Of a stretch of 64,000 bases of DNA, positions 43,919 through 54,836 are shown one piece after another. The DNA is from Polyangiaceae bacterium (GTDB lineage Bacteria; Myxococcota_A; Polyangia; Polyangiales; Polyangiaceae), in the NCBI GenBank assembly GCA_025936045.1, contig JAICUB010000004.1, positions 62,001-126,000 on the forward strand. The letters run 5' to 3'. The notes under the pieces are model-generated. The model was given only the letters and a program-made list of their open reading frames with translations, was not told the DNA's origin and did not search any database. The number at the start of each line of letters is the position of its first letter. Within the stretch, counting starts at the first letter, position 1. The position numbers were made by a program, and so were the translations under genes.

Positions 43919-45523
43919 TCAGCGATTCTCGCGGAACGCTTCCGCGGGACGAAGCCGCGCGGCGTATTGCGCGGGCCACACGGTCGCGATCAAGCACACG
44001 AGCACGGCGAACACGCCGACCCACATGAAGTCGCTCGCCCGCATCAGGACCGGCAATTTCGAGATGAAATACACCTTCGGATCGAGGGGCAGGCCGTACA
44101 CCGTGAGAAGCTTGCAGATGACGAAACCGAGCACGAGCCCCGCGGCCGTCCCCGCAAGCCCGATGATGCCGCCCTGGTACAAAAAGGCGCGCAAGAGGGC
44201 GCCGTTGCGCGCCCCCATCGCCTTCAGCACGGCGATTTCGCGCTTCTTGTCGAGCACCACCATGATGAGCGTCGCGATCACGGTGAAGGCCGCGACGACG
44301 ATGATGAGCGCGAGCACGAGGCTCATCAAGATTTGTTGGATGCGCAGAGCGGTGAAGAGCCCATGGTTCAGCTCCTCCCAATCGAGCGTGTGGTACACGC
44401 CGTTCGCGAGCGCCTCTTCGACGCGATCCTTCACGTCGCGCGCGTGATCGATGTCGGCGACCTTCATCTCGACGCCGGTCACGCTGTCACCCGAGTCGTA
44501 GAAGGCCTGCGACTCGTAGAGATCGGTGTAGACGAGCTTCGAGTCGTACTGGTCGAACCCGGCGTCGAATATCGCCGTCACACGGAACTGCTTCGCCACG
44601 GGGGCGTGCATCGCGCCGCGCGCATACACGAAGCCGATCGTCGGCGACGTCACTTGCAGACAGTCATCGAGCTTCGCGTTCAGGTTCCGCGCTAGCGTCG
44701 CGCCGATGATGATGCCGGGGAGCTTTTTTACCGCCTCGGGGCTCCGGCACGGATCCGGATCGATGTCGGGCGGCAGCACGTCGTCGTCTGGCAGAGGCAC
44801 GGTGAAGCCGCCGGACGGCTCGATCTTGCCCACGGGCGCGCCCGGAGCGAGCCCCGGTTCCACTTCGGGAGCGGCCGGCTTTACCTCCGTTGCGCTCGAT
44901 GTCTCGGCCGCGGCGGGCGCTCCGGCGTCGTTCTCGAGCGCTTCGTTCTCGACGAGCTTGCGTAGGTCGCCGAGTAAGCCGCTCGTCTTGTCTTTCTTCG
45001 AAGCGGGCTTGTCGTCGGGCCCGAGCGGAAAGGTACTCGGCCCGGGCAACGAGTCGTCGAGCATGCTTGAACGGCGCCGCTCGGGCGGCTTCGCGCCCGG
45101 GACGCGCAGGCCCTTCATGCTGCCCGCAACGATGTGACGCGGCAGATCGAGCACCTTCGCCGCGCGATCGGGATCGATACCCTTGAGCAAGACGCCCGTC
45201 GCCGTACGGTCGCCGTGCGTCACCATCATGGGGTTGATCACGAACGGCGCGACGCCGATCACGCCGGGCACCTTCTGCACGGTGTCCATCACGTCGCGGT
45301 ATTCGTGAAAGTCGCTCGAGTACTTGAGCACGAGCACGTGCGCGTTCACGCCGAGCACTTTTTCGCGGAACTCGGCGCGAAAGCCACCCGTCACGCTGAT
45401 GACCGTCGCGAGCGCGGCGACACCGAGCGCGACGCCGAGGATCGCGAACAGCGTGCCCACCGAGACGCTCGCCTGCTTCTTCGAGCGCATGTAGCGCAGG
45501 GCCAGCGTGACCGGAAAACCCAT
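43919..45523 (-). CDS. LolC/LolE-family lipoprotein-release permease (or related MacB-type permease)
   Basis: The 534-residue product has the LolC/E start LALRYMRSKKQASVSVGTLF, a first helix with LGVALGVAALATVISVTGGF, a large periplasmic domain and three C-terminal helices (ILMSLVLALIIVVAAFTVIA, KAMGARNGALLRAFLYQGGI). About 110 residues of low-complexity, Pro/Ala/Asp-rich sequence are inserted in the periplasmic domain (about 155-265). LolC/E extract lipoproteins from the inner membrane for transfer to the outer membrane. No LolD ATPase is adjacent. The ATG at 45523 is used because earlier codons lack similarity. Confidence 0.85.
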   Translation of the reverse strand: MGFPVTLALRYMRSKKQASVSVGTLFAILGVALGVAALATVISVTGGFRAEFREKVLGVNAHVLVLKYSSDFHEYRDVMDTVQKVPGVIGVAPFVINPMMVTHGDRTATGVLLKGIDPDRAAKVLDLPRHIVAGSMKGLRVPGAKPPERRRSSMLDDSLPGPSTFPLGPDDKPASKKDKTSGLLGDLRKLVENEALENDAGAPAAAETSSATEVKPAAPEVEPGLAPGAPVGKIEPSGGFTVPLPDDDVLPPDIDPDPCRSPEAVKKLPGIIIGATLARNLNAKLDDCLQVTSPTIGFVYARGAMHAPVAKQFRVTAIFDAGFDQYDSKLVYTDLYESQAFYDSGDSVTGVEMKVADIDHARDVKDRVEEALANGVYHTLDWEELNHGLFTALRIQQILMSLVLALIIVVAAFTVIATLIMVVLDKKREIAVLKAMGARNGALLRAFLYQGGIIGLAGTAAGLVLGFVICKLLTVYGLPLDPKVYFISKLPVLMRASDFMWVGVFAVLVCLIATVWPAQYAARLRPAEAFRENR

Positions 45524-45877
45524 GAGGGGGCGGATGTAGCATTCATTTCCGATGCGCCGGATGTACGTCGAGCAGCCACCTCGTTGGACGGGCTCGCGCC
45601 TCTCGAGCTCCAGGGGCCTCTCGAGCTCCCCAGGCCCGTTGGCCAGCGTCATGGGCGCGCCGCAGTGCGCAACCGTTGCGGACCTGCGTTCAATCCGCCC
45701 TGGCGCGCCACCGGAAGTTGCGCTGAAATCGACGTGTTACTCAGCTGAAGCTGAAGCCGTCTCGAAGGCTCGCGTCTTGCATGCTCACTGTCCCTTTACG
45801 CGAGGGTTGCGTGCGAGGCCTGTTTTCAAGGACTGCACGTACTAGTCGACTGAGCACGGTTTCTCGACGAGAGCGCG
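45524..45877. other. Divergent intergenic region of 354 bases without a credible gene
   Basis: This gap lies between the LolC/E-type gene and the kinase gene and must hold promoters for both. A doubled CTCTCGAGCTCC near 45598 and 45612 is the only repeat noticed. The open frame at 45552-45845 on the plus strand has no ribosome site and a composition unlike a protein, so it is not called. Confidence 0.6.
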
Positions 45878-47530
45878 ATGAGCGAGCCTAACAACAAGCC
45901 CGGCGGCGAAGCGAGCTCGGGTTCGCTCACCACGGGGACTCGTCTCGCGGGACCGGGCTCGAGCGGCGCCGTTCCAGGAGTCACGCCCGTGCCGGACGGC
46001 GGGACGCGTTTGCGAGTCGTCACCGTCGCTCCGGGTACGCAGGCGTTCCCCGAGGTCGAAGCGCCGAGTCGGGACCGCCGCGATCCGTACGTCGGTTCCG
46101 TGATCGACGGCCGCTACAAAGTCGAGACGGTGCTCGGCGAGGGCGGCATGGGCGTCGTCTACCGCTGCGTGCACACCATCATCGGGAAGCGACTGGCACT
46201 CAAGGTGCTGCGCGCCGATCTCGCGCGCGACAGCGAGGTGACCGAACGCTTTCTGAACGAGGCGAAGGCGGCCTCGGCGATCGGCAATCCGCACATCATC
46301 GACATCAGTGATTTCGGTCAGTTCGCCGACGGGGCCGCCTACTTCGTGATGGAGTTCTTGACCGGTCGCGCGCTCAACGGCGTCGGTGAGGACGGCCAGC
46401 GCATGTCGATGGACCGCATCCTCAAGGTCGGGCGCCAGCTCGGCGAGGGGCTCGCGGCCGCGCACGCCGCCGGCATCGTTCACCGCGATCTGAAGCCGGA
46501 CAACATCTTCCTGATCGAGCGCGGTGCGGAGAAGGACTTCGTCAAAATCCTCGATTTCGGCATCGCCAAGGTGTCGACTTCGGAAGGCAAGCTGACGCGC
46601 GCGGGCGCGGTGTTCGGTACGCCGCACTACATGTCGCCCGAGCAAGCCGCAGGCACCTCGGTCGACCACCGCGGCGACATCTACTCGGTGGGCGTCATCC
46701 TCTACGAGCTCGTGAGCGGGCGCGTGCCGTTCGACGCGGACAACTTCATGGGCGTGCTCACGCAGCACATGTACAAGGCGCCGCCCGCCTTGCGGGACGC
46801 GACGTCGACGCCGGAGCTCTTGCCGCCAGGCCTCGAGTCGATCGTGATGAAGTGTCTCGCGAAGCGTCCCGAGCAGCGCTACCAGTCGATGGAGGAGTTC
46901 GTCTCCGACGTCGACAAGGTCATCGCCGGGCTCAAGCCGGCGGCGGCGCGCGAACGCAGCGAAGACCTCACGGAGCCGGGCGCGTACTACGAGGACGTCG
47001 CCTCCTCGCGCGCGGCACGGCGCGGCAAGGGTTTCGGACTCGTGCTCGGCGCCGCGGCGATCCTGCTCATGGCGGGCGCCGGCCTGCTGCTCGCGCGCAA
47101 AGCGCGGCCACCCGTGACGGCCCAGCCGACGAACGCGACCGCGCGGGAAACAGAGAAGAAGGCCGAGCCGCACGTCGAGCCCGGGCCGACCGCCGAGCCC
47201 GGCCCTTCGATGAAGCAAGTGATCGTGGCAACGGAGCCCGTGGCCGCGGAGATTTGGAAGGAAGGCCAGAGCCTCGGGCGGAGCCCGCTCGCGGTGCCCG
47301 TGCCCGACGGGGAAAAGATCGAGCTCACGCTCAAGGCCGACGGCTTCGTCGAGCAGGCGGTGACGGTCGAGAGCAGCGAAACGAGCAAGACCATCCGCCT
47401 CGAACGCATGCCGGTGCGGGGCCGCCCGCAGAAGGGGCCCGCGGCCTCGACCTCGAAGCCGGGCCCGAAGCCGGCGCCGAAGCGTCCCACGCTCGGCGGC
47501 GGCGAAATCATCGATCCCTGGAGCAAGTAA
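45878..47530 (+). CDS. Ser/Thr protein kinase with membrane helix and PEGA domain
   Basis: The 550-residue product has a disordered N-terminus, a kinase domain (about 79-350) with the glycine loop GEGGMG (87-92), K109, HRDLKPDN (202-209), DFG (226-228) and SPEQ, a membrane helix (about 384-406), a Pro-rich linker and a PEGA domain (about 447-505, VIVATEPVAAEIWKEGQSLG and SPLAVPVPDGEKIELTLKAD). All catalytic residues are present. PEGA domains are thought to act at the cell surface, so this is a transmembrane signalling kinase of the type abundant in myxobacteria. Its target is unknown. Confidence 0.92.
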   Translation: MSEPNNKPGGEASSGSLTTGTRLAGPGSSGAVPGVTPVPDGGTRLRVVTVAPGTQAFPEVEAPSRDRRDPYVGSVIDGRYKVETVLGEGGMGVVYRCVHTIIGKRLALKVLRADLARDSEVTERFLNEAKAASAIGNPHIIDISDFGQFADGAAYFVMEFLTGRALNGVGEDGQRMSMDRILKVGRQLGEGLAAAHAAGIVHRDLKPDNIFLIERGAEKDFVKILDFGIAKVSTSEGKLTRAGAVFGTPHYMSPEQAAGTSVDHRGDIYSVGVILYELVSGRVPFDADNFMGVLTQHMYKAPPALRDATSTPELLPPGLESIVMKCLAKRPEQRYQSMEEFVSDVDKVIAGLKPAAARERSEDLTEPGAYYEDVASSRAARRGKGFGLVLGAAAILLMAGAGLLLARKARPPVTAQPTNATARETEKKAEPHVEPGPTAEPGPSMKQVIVATEPVAAEIWKEGQSLGRSPLAVPVPDGEKIELTLKADGFVEQAVTVESSETSKTIRLERMPVRGRPQKGPAASTSKPGPKPAPKRPTLGGGEIIDPWSK

Positions 47531-47575
47531 AAACCGCCCAAAGGCAGGACCGGTTTCAGGTACTAGGCTTCGAGC

Positions 47576-48970
47576 ATGCGTGACACCGCCCGCTTGCGAG
47601 CGAGCATTCCCGCGGACGTTCGCCACCTTTCGGCGCGCCTGGCCGAGGCCGGGCATCGATCCTGGGCGGTGGGAGGCTCGATCCGCGACGAGCTCCTCGG
47701 GGAGCTCCGCGGCGCGCCGACGGAACGACGCAACGACTGGGACATCGCGACGAGCGCGCGTCCCGAACAGGTGATGAAGCTCTTTCGCCGGGTGATTCCC
47801 ACGGGGATGAAGCACGGCACCGTCACGGTCCTGCTCGACGGCGGCCAGTACGAGGTGACGACGCTCCGCGGCGAAACGACGTACACGGACGGACGGCGCC
47901 CCGACGAGGTCTTCTTCGTCGACGACATCAAGGACGATCTCGCGCGCCGTGACTTCACCATCAACGCGATCGCGTACGACGTGCTCGCCGACCGCTTGCT
48001 CGATCCGTTCGACGGGCTCAAAGACCTCGAGCAAAAGCGGCTCCGCGCCGTGGGCGTCCCGGGCGAGCGTTTCGCGGAAGACGGCTTGCGCGTTCTCAGA
48101 GCCGCGCGCTTCGTCGCCACGCTCGAGGTCGAGCTCGACGCGGAAACCGAGCGCGCCATAGAGCCTTCGCTCGCGAGCTATCGCAAGGTGAGCGCCGAAC
48201 GCATCCGCGACGAATGGCTGAAGACGATGAAGGCGCGCGCGCCGAGCCGCGCCTTCGAGGTGATGCAAAAGCACGGACTTTTGGCCGTCACTGCGCCGGA
48301 GCTGCTCGAGTCCGTCGGCTGCACGCAAAACCACTATCACGCGTTCGACGTGTGGGGGCACGCGCTCCGTTGTCTCGACGAGTGCCCGCCGCTGCCCGTC
48401 TTGCGCGTGGCCGGGCTGCTCCACGACATCGGCAAGCCGCGCTCGCGCGCGTGGAGCGAGAAGAACCAAGACTATACGTTCTACGACCACGATCGCATCG
48501 GCGCGGAGATGGCCGGCCCGCTGCTCTCGCGCCTGCGCTTTTCGACCGACGAGCGCGAGCGCATCGTCGCGCTCGTGCGCCACCACATCATCTGTTACGA
48601 CGAGCAGTGGTCGGACGCGGCCGTGCGCCGCTGGCTCAAGCGCGTCACGCCGGAGCTCGCGTCGGAGCTCTACGTGCTCTGCCGGGCCGACATCGTCGGC
48701 AAGGGTCGGGAGCACGAGCAAGATTTGAAGAACCTCGAGGGACTCAAGGTCCACGCCGCTCGCGTCGTCGCCGAGGGCGCCGCGTTCGGCGTGCGCGATC
48801 TCGCCCTCGACGGCAGCGGGCTGATGCGCGAGCTAGGGCTCCCTCCCGGCCGCCACATCGGCGAGCTTTTGCGCGAGCTCCTGGAAGAAGTCGTTGAAAA
48901 TCCGGCGCTCAACGTGGCGCCCAAGCTACTCGAGCGAGCCAAGCTCCTTTTGTCCAGGAAGGCCGGCTAG
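47576..48970 (+). CDS. cca: CCA-adding enzyme/poly(A) polymerase family protein with HD domain
   Basis: The 464-residue product has the nucleotidyltransferase motif WAVGGSIRDELLG, the metal-binding D54/D56 pair in NDWDIAT, the RRDFTINAIAYD segment, the EDGLRVLRAARFVATL helix and, C-terminally, an HD domain (AGLLHDIGKPRS). This layout is that of bacterial HD-containing CCA tRNA nucleotidyltransferases that complete the 3' end of tRNA; some members of the family are poly(A) polymerases and cannot be told apart here. It follows the kinase by 45 bases. Confidence 0.88.
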   Translation: MRDTARLRASIPADVRHLSARLAEAGHRSWAVGGSIRDELLGELRGAPTERRNDWDIATSARPEQVMKLFRRVIPTGMKHGTVTVLLDGGQYEVTTLRGETTYTDGRRPDEVFFVDDIKDDLARRDFTINAIAYDVLADRLLDPFDGLKDLEQKRLRAVGVPGERFAEDGLRVLRAARFVATLEVELDAETERAIEPSLASYRKVSAERIRDEWLKTMKARAPSRAFEVMQKHGLLAVTAPELLESVGCTQNHYHAFDVWGHALRCLDECPPLPVLRVAGLLHDIGKPRSRAWSEKNQDYTFYDHDRIGAEMAGPLLSRLRFSTDERERIVALVRHHIICYDEQWSDAAVRRWLKRVTPELASELYVLCRADIVGKGREHEQDLKNLEGLKVHAARVVAEGAAFGVRDLALDGSGLMRELGLPPGRHIGELLRELLEEVVENPALNVAPKLLERAKLLLSRKAG

Positions 48971-49041
48971 GCCGGCGCGGCTCGCCGGACGGGACGGCTC
49001 GCTACTCACGTCTTCGAGGTAGCGCTAAACTCCCCCACAGC

Positions 49042-49659
49042 GTGGAACGGCTCGAACCAGCGCCGCCGACCGCTCGCTCGGCGCCCGCCTTCAAAAACAA
49101 ACTGCACTTCATCGGTCTCTTGGCGCTCGCTGCGTGCAACGCGAGCTCGCGCCCTGCCGGCAGCACCGTGAAGGCCGACGCCACGGCGGAGCCCGTCGCG
49201 CCCATGCCCACGGCAGCAAACGCACCGGCGGCAGCCCCGAACGGCTCTGCGAACGCAAAGGTAGGCAAGTACGGCGCGCCGCTCGGCTCGGCGCCCGCGC
49301 GGAGCCTCACGTCCGTGCTCGGCACGCCCGCTCGCTTCGCGGGCCAGCCGGTGCAGGTGCAAGGCCACGTGCGACGCGCGTGCACGGCGATGGGCTGCTG
49401 GATGGAGCTCGCCGAGAGCACCGCGCCGGACGCGGCCGGCTGTCGCGTGCTCATGAAGGACCATGCCTTTTTCGTCCCGACGGACTCGGCCGGCTCGGAC
49501 GCACGGGTCGAAGGCACCCTGACCGTCCGTCACATCGATCCAGCGCAAGTCGTCCACATGGAGAGCGAGGGCGGCACCTTCCCGCACAAGGCCGCCGACG
49601 GCAGCGCGGAGGAAGTGCGCTTCGTCGCGACGGGCGTCGAGCTCTGGCGCGGGACGTGA
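49042..49659 (+). CDS. Lipoprotein with DUF4920-like domain
   Basis: The 205-residue product has a signal-like segment ending GLLALAAC (cysteine about 31), an Ala/Pro-rich linker and a C-terminal domain with RFAGQPVQVQGHVRRACTAM, GCWMELAE and CRVLMKDHAFFVPTDSAGSD. The pattern CxxMGCW is that of DUF4920 proteins, thought to be periplasmic OB-fold-like domains with a metal- or redox-active cysteine pair. The start is GTG. It is isolated, convergent with ftsH. Confidence 0.78.
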   Translation: MERLEPAPPTARSAPAFKNKLHFIGLLALAACNASSRPAGSTVKADATAEPVAPMPTAANAPAAAPNGSANAKVGKYGAPLGSAPARSLTSVLGTPARFAGQPVQVQGHVRRACTAMGCWMELAESTAPDAAGCRVLMKDHAFFVPTDSAGSDARVEGTLTVRHIDPAQVVHMESEGGTFPHKAADGSAEEVRFVATGVELWRGT

Positions 49660-49778
49660 CGCCGCGTGCGTCACCGCGCTGCGCGTCGCGCTAGGCGCGC
49701 TTCGGCAGGAAGAGGCGCGAGAGGAAGAGGGGGCGCGAGAGCTCGACGGGCTCGAACGGCGCGTTCGACGGCGGGCGG

Positions 49779-51719
<1,941 letters not shown>

Positions 51720-51861
51720 GCGTGCCTCGAGAAAACAGCATGGCACCGCTCATGCCCTTCGTCGACCCCCGAAATGGCCGAAACCGGCCGAAACTACGCC
51801 AGGATAGTGCGCGTACGCACGGCGCTTTTCAGCGGGTCGCGGGCCGCTCCTTCACGCTTCT

Positions 51862-52803
51862 TCATATTCCGTCCGCCGGCGGCCCGCTGCCGCCGGTCCG
51901 TGGGGCGGCTTTGCGGGCGGGGCGTGGGCGTTTGTTCACGTGTGGAAGCTCGGCATGAGCCGTCACGTGGGGCTCGAGCGTCGCCGGATCGAGTCCGAGG
52001 ACGGCGCCGCCGGGCAGCCAGATCTCGGCGCTCCGTTGCGCGAAGGCGACGGCGCGGGCGAGCCCTCGGCGCTGAGCACGGCCGAGGTCGGCAAGCCCGC
52101 CTGAGCCGGCGCGCTCCTCGCCCGAGAGGGCGTCGGCCAGCGAGTTCAAGTGCTCGACGATGCCCGGGGAAAGGTCAGCGAGCAGCGGCAAGAGCTCCTC
52201 GCGCACGCGGACGCGTTGGTAGCGCCGATCGCGATTCGACGGGTCCTCGCTGCTCTCGACGCCGTGGCGCGCCAGATGGAGCCTGATGTCGTTCTTTCGC
52301 GCGCGGATGAACGGGCGCAGGCGGTTTTCGAGCCGAGGCGGCATGACGGCGAGCCCGCGCGGGCCCGAGCCGCGGAGCAAGCGCAGAAGCACCGTCTCGG
52401 CGCGGTCGTCGGCATGGTGTGCGGTCGCGATGAACGCGGAGCCGGTGCGCGCCGCCGCCGCCTCTAGCGCGGCGTAGCGGGCGTGGCGCGCGCGCGCCTG
52501 TAAGTTGCCGCCCGGGGCGACGACCACGGCCGTGCGCTCGAATCCGACCCCGAGCGCCTGCGCATGCCGCTCGGCGAGCTCGAGCTCGGCGCGCGCTTCG
52601 GGGCGGAGGCCGTGATCGACGCCGTGCGCCGCGAGCTCGAACCCGAGCTTCGGCGCGAGGCGCGCGAGCACGTCGAGGAGGGCCATCGAGTCCGGACCGC
52701 CGGAGACTGCGACGAGCAAGCGCGCGCCGGGCGGCAGCCGACACTCCTCGCGCAGCGCGCGCGAAGCCAGGGTGACGAGAGACGGCGGGTGCGAGCGGGC
52801 CAA
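51862..52803 (-). CDS. tilS: tRNA(Ile)-lysidine synthetase TilS
   Basis: The 313-residue product has the PP-loop SGGPDS (34-39), the ATAHHADDRAETVLLRLLRG motif and the EDPSNRDRRYQRVRVREELL motif typical of TilS, which converts cytidine 34 of tRNA(Ile) to lysidine so that it reads AUA. The C-terminal part beyond about residue 230 is short, so it is a compact form lacking the usual full C-terminal substrate domain. The start is TTG. It lies between a small cysteine protein and ftsH in one operon. Confidence 0.92.
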   Translation of the reverse strand: MARSHPPSLVTLASRALREECRLPPGARLLVAVSGGPDSMALLDVLARLAPKLGFELAAHGVDHGLRPEARAELELAERHAQALGVGFERTAVVVAPGGNLQARARHARYAALEAAAARTGSAFIATAHHADDRAETVLLRLLRGSGPRGLAVMPPRLENRLRPFIRARKNDIRLHLARHGVESSEDPSNRDRRYQRVRVREELLPLLADLSPGIVEHLNSLADALSGEERAGSGGLADLGRAQRRGLARAVAFAQRSAEIWLPGGAVLGLDPATLEPHVTAHAELPHVNKRPRPARKAAPRTGGSGPPADGI

Positions 52804-52811
52804 GCGCGCCC

Positions 52812-53006
52812 TCAGACGAGCTCGAACTCTTTGCAGAACTCGAGCGTCGCGAGCTTTTCGAGATCGAGCGAGCGGTGCGGCGCCGCGGGATAACCGTGAG
52901 CACAGGCACGCTCCTCCTCGACGAAGTGCGCGCAGTGCTCGCAGGTGAAGCGGAGTCCGAACGCCGCGGCTTCGCGGCGCAGCCGTGCGTCGATCGTGGT
53001 CTTCAC
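52812..53006 (-). CDS. Small Cys/His protein (64 residues) upstream of tilS
   Basis: The product starts MKTTIDARLRREAAAFGLRF (GTG start) and contains TCEHCAHFVEEERACAHGYP, a CxxC plus Cys/His arrangement suited to bind zinc, followed by an acidic helix (SLDLEKLATLEFCKEF). It ends 8 bases before tilS and begins 7 bases after the lipoprotein stop on the same strand. Length, motif and position make it a real gene. No name is known to me. It may bind zinc and serve RNA or tRNA enzymes of this operon. Confidence 0.75.
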   Translation of the reverse strand: MKTTIDARLRREAAAFGLRFTCEHCAHFVEEERACAHGYPAAPHRSLDLEKLATLEFCKEFELV

Positions 53007-53013
53007 GTGGCGC

Positions 53014-53634
53014 TCACTGGAACGGCTGGGCGGGCTGACCGCGCTGGAAGAAGAAGTGGAACCAACCCGTAACGTGACTCTTCAAGCCGGGGTCCTCGCC
53101 TCCCGGCCCCACGAGCTGGCGCGGATCGGCGAAGTTCACGTCGAACGTGGCGTCGGTCAAGCGCTTGCCCGAGTCGTCCTCGTTGGGGTCGCCGCTGAAG
53201 AGGGATTTGAAGTTGATGGTGCCGTCCGTCGAATACACGGTGCCGTTTTCGATGTGGCAGCTCGCGTGCAGGTAGAGGCTCATGCTGATGGCCGGCGGAT
53301 TCGGGTCGTACGTGATCGGAACGCCAGGCGGGGAAACCCCCGGCGGAAGTCCCACCGGGATGTCTTGTCCGAGGAGCGCGCGCTGCGTGGGCAGATCGTT
53401 AATCACGATCACGAGGCCGTCCGAGAGCTCCTCGATGTTGTCGCCCCGCTGAATGCGCACGATGAGCGAGTCCCCACGAAACGAGTCCGCTCCGAAGAAA
53501 TCGGGGCCGAGGTCGTAATCACCGTCCCAGCAATCCTCGACGTAGAGCTTGTCGCTCTTCACCCAACCCTCCCCTTGCCCGACGGTGCAGCCGAGACTCG
53601 CGAGGGCGACGAGGAGCGGCAGCGCGCGCCTCAC
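53014..53634 (-). CDS. Lipoprotein of unknown function in the mnmA-tilS operon
   Basis: The 206-residue product has a lipoprotein signal MRRALPLLVALASLGC (cysteine at 16) and a mature part with acidic, aromatic-rich stretches (WDGDYDLGPDFFGADSFRGD) and MSLYLHASCHIENGTVYSTD. It ends FFFQRGQPAQPFQ. The start overlaps the mnmA stop (ATGA). No fold is recognised. Predominantly beta-strand composition suggests a compact periplasmic or outer-membrane domain. Confidence 0.75.
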   Translation of the reverse strand: MRRALPLLVALASLGCTVGQGEGWVKSDKLYVEDCWDGDYDLGPDFFGADSFRGDSLIVRIQRGDNIEELSDGLVIVINDLPTQRALLGQDIPVGLPPGVSPPGVPITYDPNPPAISMSLYLHASCHIENGTVYSTDGTINFKSLFSGDPNEDDSGKRLTDATFDVNFADPRQLVGPGGEDPGLKSHVTGWFHFFFQRGQPAQPFQ

Positions 53635-54749
53635 GCCAGTTGCTCCTCATGCGCGGCCGGAGTCGCGCCCGGGTGCAACGTGCCGGCCGCGCTCGTGCGG
53701 CGGATGACGCCGCCGCCGAGCACCCGCTCGCCGCGTACGAAGACGGCGAATTGCCCCGGCACGACGGCGACGACCGGCTCGCGAAACTCCACGTTCAGGC
53801 GCCCGCCGGGACGCGCTTCGACGCGGGCGGCGTGGCCGGAGCCGCGGTAACGCACCATCACGTCGCAGTCGAAAGGGAGCTCGAGGTCGGGCGCGAGCGC
53901 CGTCTCCTCGAGCAGTGCGGCGCCGGCGGCGAGCTCCGCGCGATCACCGAGACGCACGGCCGCACTCTCGGCGTCGATGCCCACGACGTACGCGCGTTTG
54001 CCGAGCGCCACGCCGAGACTCTTGCGCTGTCCGAGCGTGAAGCCGTGTACGCCGGCATGCGCGCCGACGCTGACGCCGCGTTCGTCCAAAATCGGACCGG
54101 GACGCACGCGCTCCGGCGCGCGTTCGGCGACGAAAGCGTCATAGCGACCGTTCGGAACGAAGCAGAGCTCCTGGCTTTCACCCTTGTCCGCGCCGGGTAG
54201 CGCGAGCGCGTGCGCCTGCGCCCGCACGGTCGCCTTGTCGAGCTCGCCGAGCGGGAACGCGAGCCGAGCGAGCGCGGTCTGCTCGAGCATGTGCAAGAAG
54301 TAGCTCTGGTCCTTGCCGCGATCCGTGGCGCGATGAAGCTCGTAGCGCTCGCCGCGCCGCTCGATGCGCGCGTAATGACCGGTCGCGACGCGGTCGGCGC
54401 CGAGCTTCACCGCGAGCCGGAGTAGCTCGGGAATTTTGACGCCGCGGTTGCAGCGCACGCACGGGCTCGGCGTGGTGCCGCCGACGTACGCGTCGACGAA
54501 CGGCTCGACCACCGTTTCGCGGAAGAGCTCACGCCGATCGAACGCGTAGTGCGGGATGCCGAGCCGATCGGCGACGCGGCGCGCGTCGTGGATGTCCTCC
54601 GGCGCGCAGCAGCGGCCGCGCACGCTTCCGTCGTCCGGATAGTCCCAGAGGTGCAGCGTGACGCCCACGACCTCGTCTCCCGCGGCGACGAGCCGCGCCG
54701 CGGCGACCGACGAATCGACGCCGCCGCTCATGGCGACGAGGGTGCGCAT
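53631..54749 (-). CDS. mnmA: tRNA-specific 2-thiouridylase MnmA
   Basis: The 372-residue product has the PP-loop SGGVDSS (8-14), the CVRCN motif with catalytic C97, the second catalytic cysteine C196 in ESQELCFVP, and the LGQRKSLGVA region. MnmA thiolates U34 of tRNAs for Lys, Glu and Gln. The C-terminal beta-barrel is present. The gene starts the operon mnmA-lipoprotein-small protein-tilS-ftsH, three of whose genes concern tRNA modification or membrane quality control. Confidence 0.95.
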   Translation of the reverse strand: MRTLVAMSGGVDSSVAAARLVAAGDEVVGVTLHLWDYPDDGSVRGRCCAPEDIHDARRVADRLGIPHYAFDRRELFRETVVEPFVDAYVGGTTPSPCVRCNRGVKIPELLRLAVKLGADRVATGHYARIERRGERYELHRATDRGKDQSYFLHMLEQTALARLAFPLGELDKATVRAQAHALALPGADKGESQELCFVPNGRYDAFVAERAPERVRPGPILDERGVSVGAHAGVHGFTLGQRKSLGVALGKRAYVVGIDAESAAVRLGDRAELAAGAALLEETALAPDLELPFDCDVMVRYRGSGHAARVEARPGGRLNVEFREPVVAVVPGQFAVFVRGERVLGGGVIRRTSAAGTLHPGATPAAHEEQLA

Positions 54750-54836
54750 GGCGCCTTTTTAGCATTTCGGGGCGCGGCGGTAGCCGGGCGGGCGCGCGGA
54801 GCCTGCGGCGGGCGCGAATGTCGCGGGTAAAAACGC

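Noticed and set aside
45552-45845. 97-codon plus-strand frame in the gap before the kinase
   Set aside because: No ribosome site, no hydrophobic core and composition unlike a folded protein.
45842-48754. 970-codon open frame on the minus strand across kinase and CCA genes
   Set aside because: Antisense to two well-supported genes, with no domain and the biased composition of a shadow frame.
49691-49778. Protein-like frame after the ftsH stop (NAPFEPVELSRPLFLSRLFL)
   Set aside because: It is short, lacks a start and is out of frame with ftsH, whose own end is normal.
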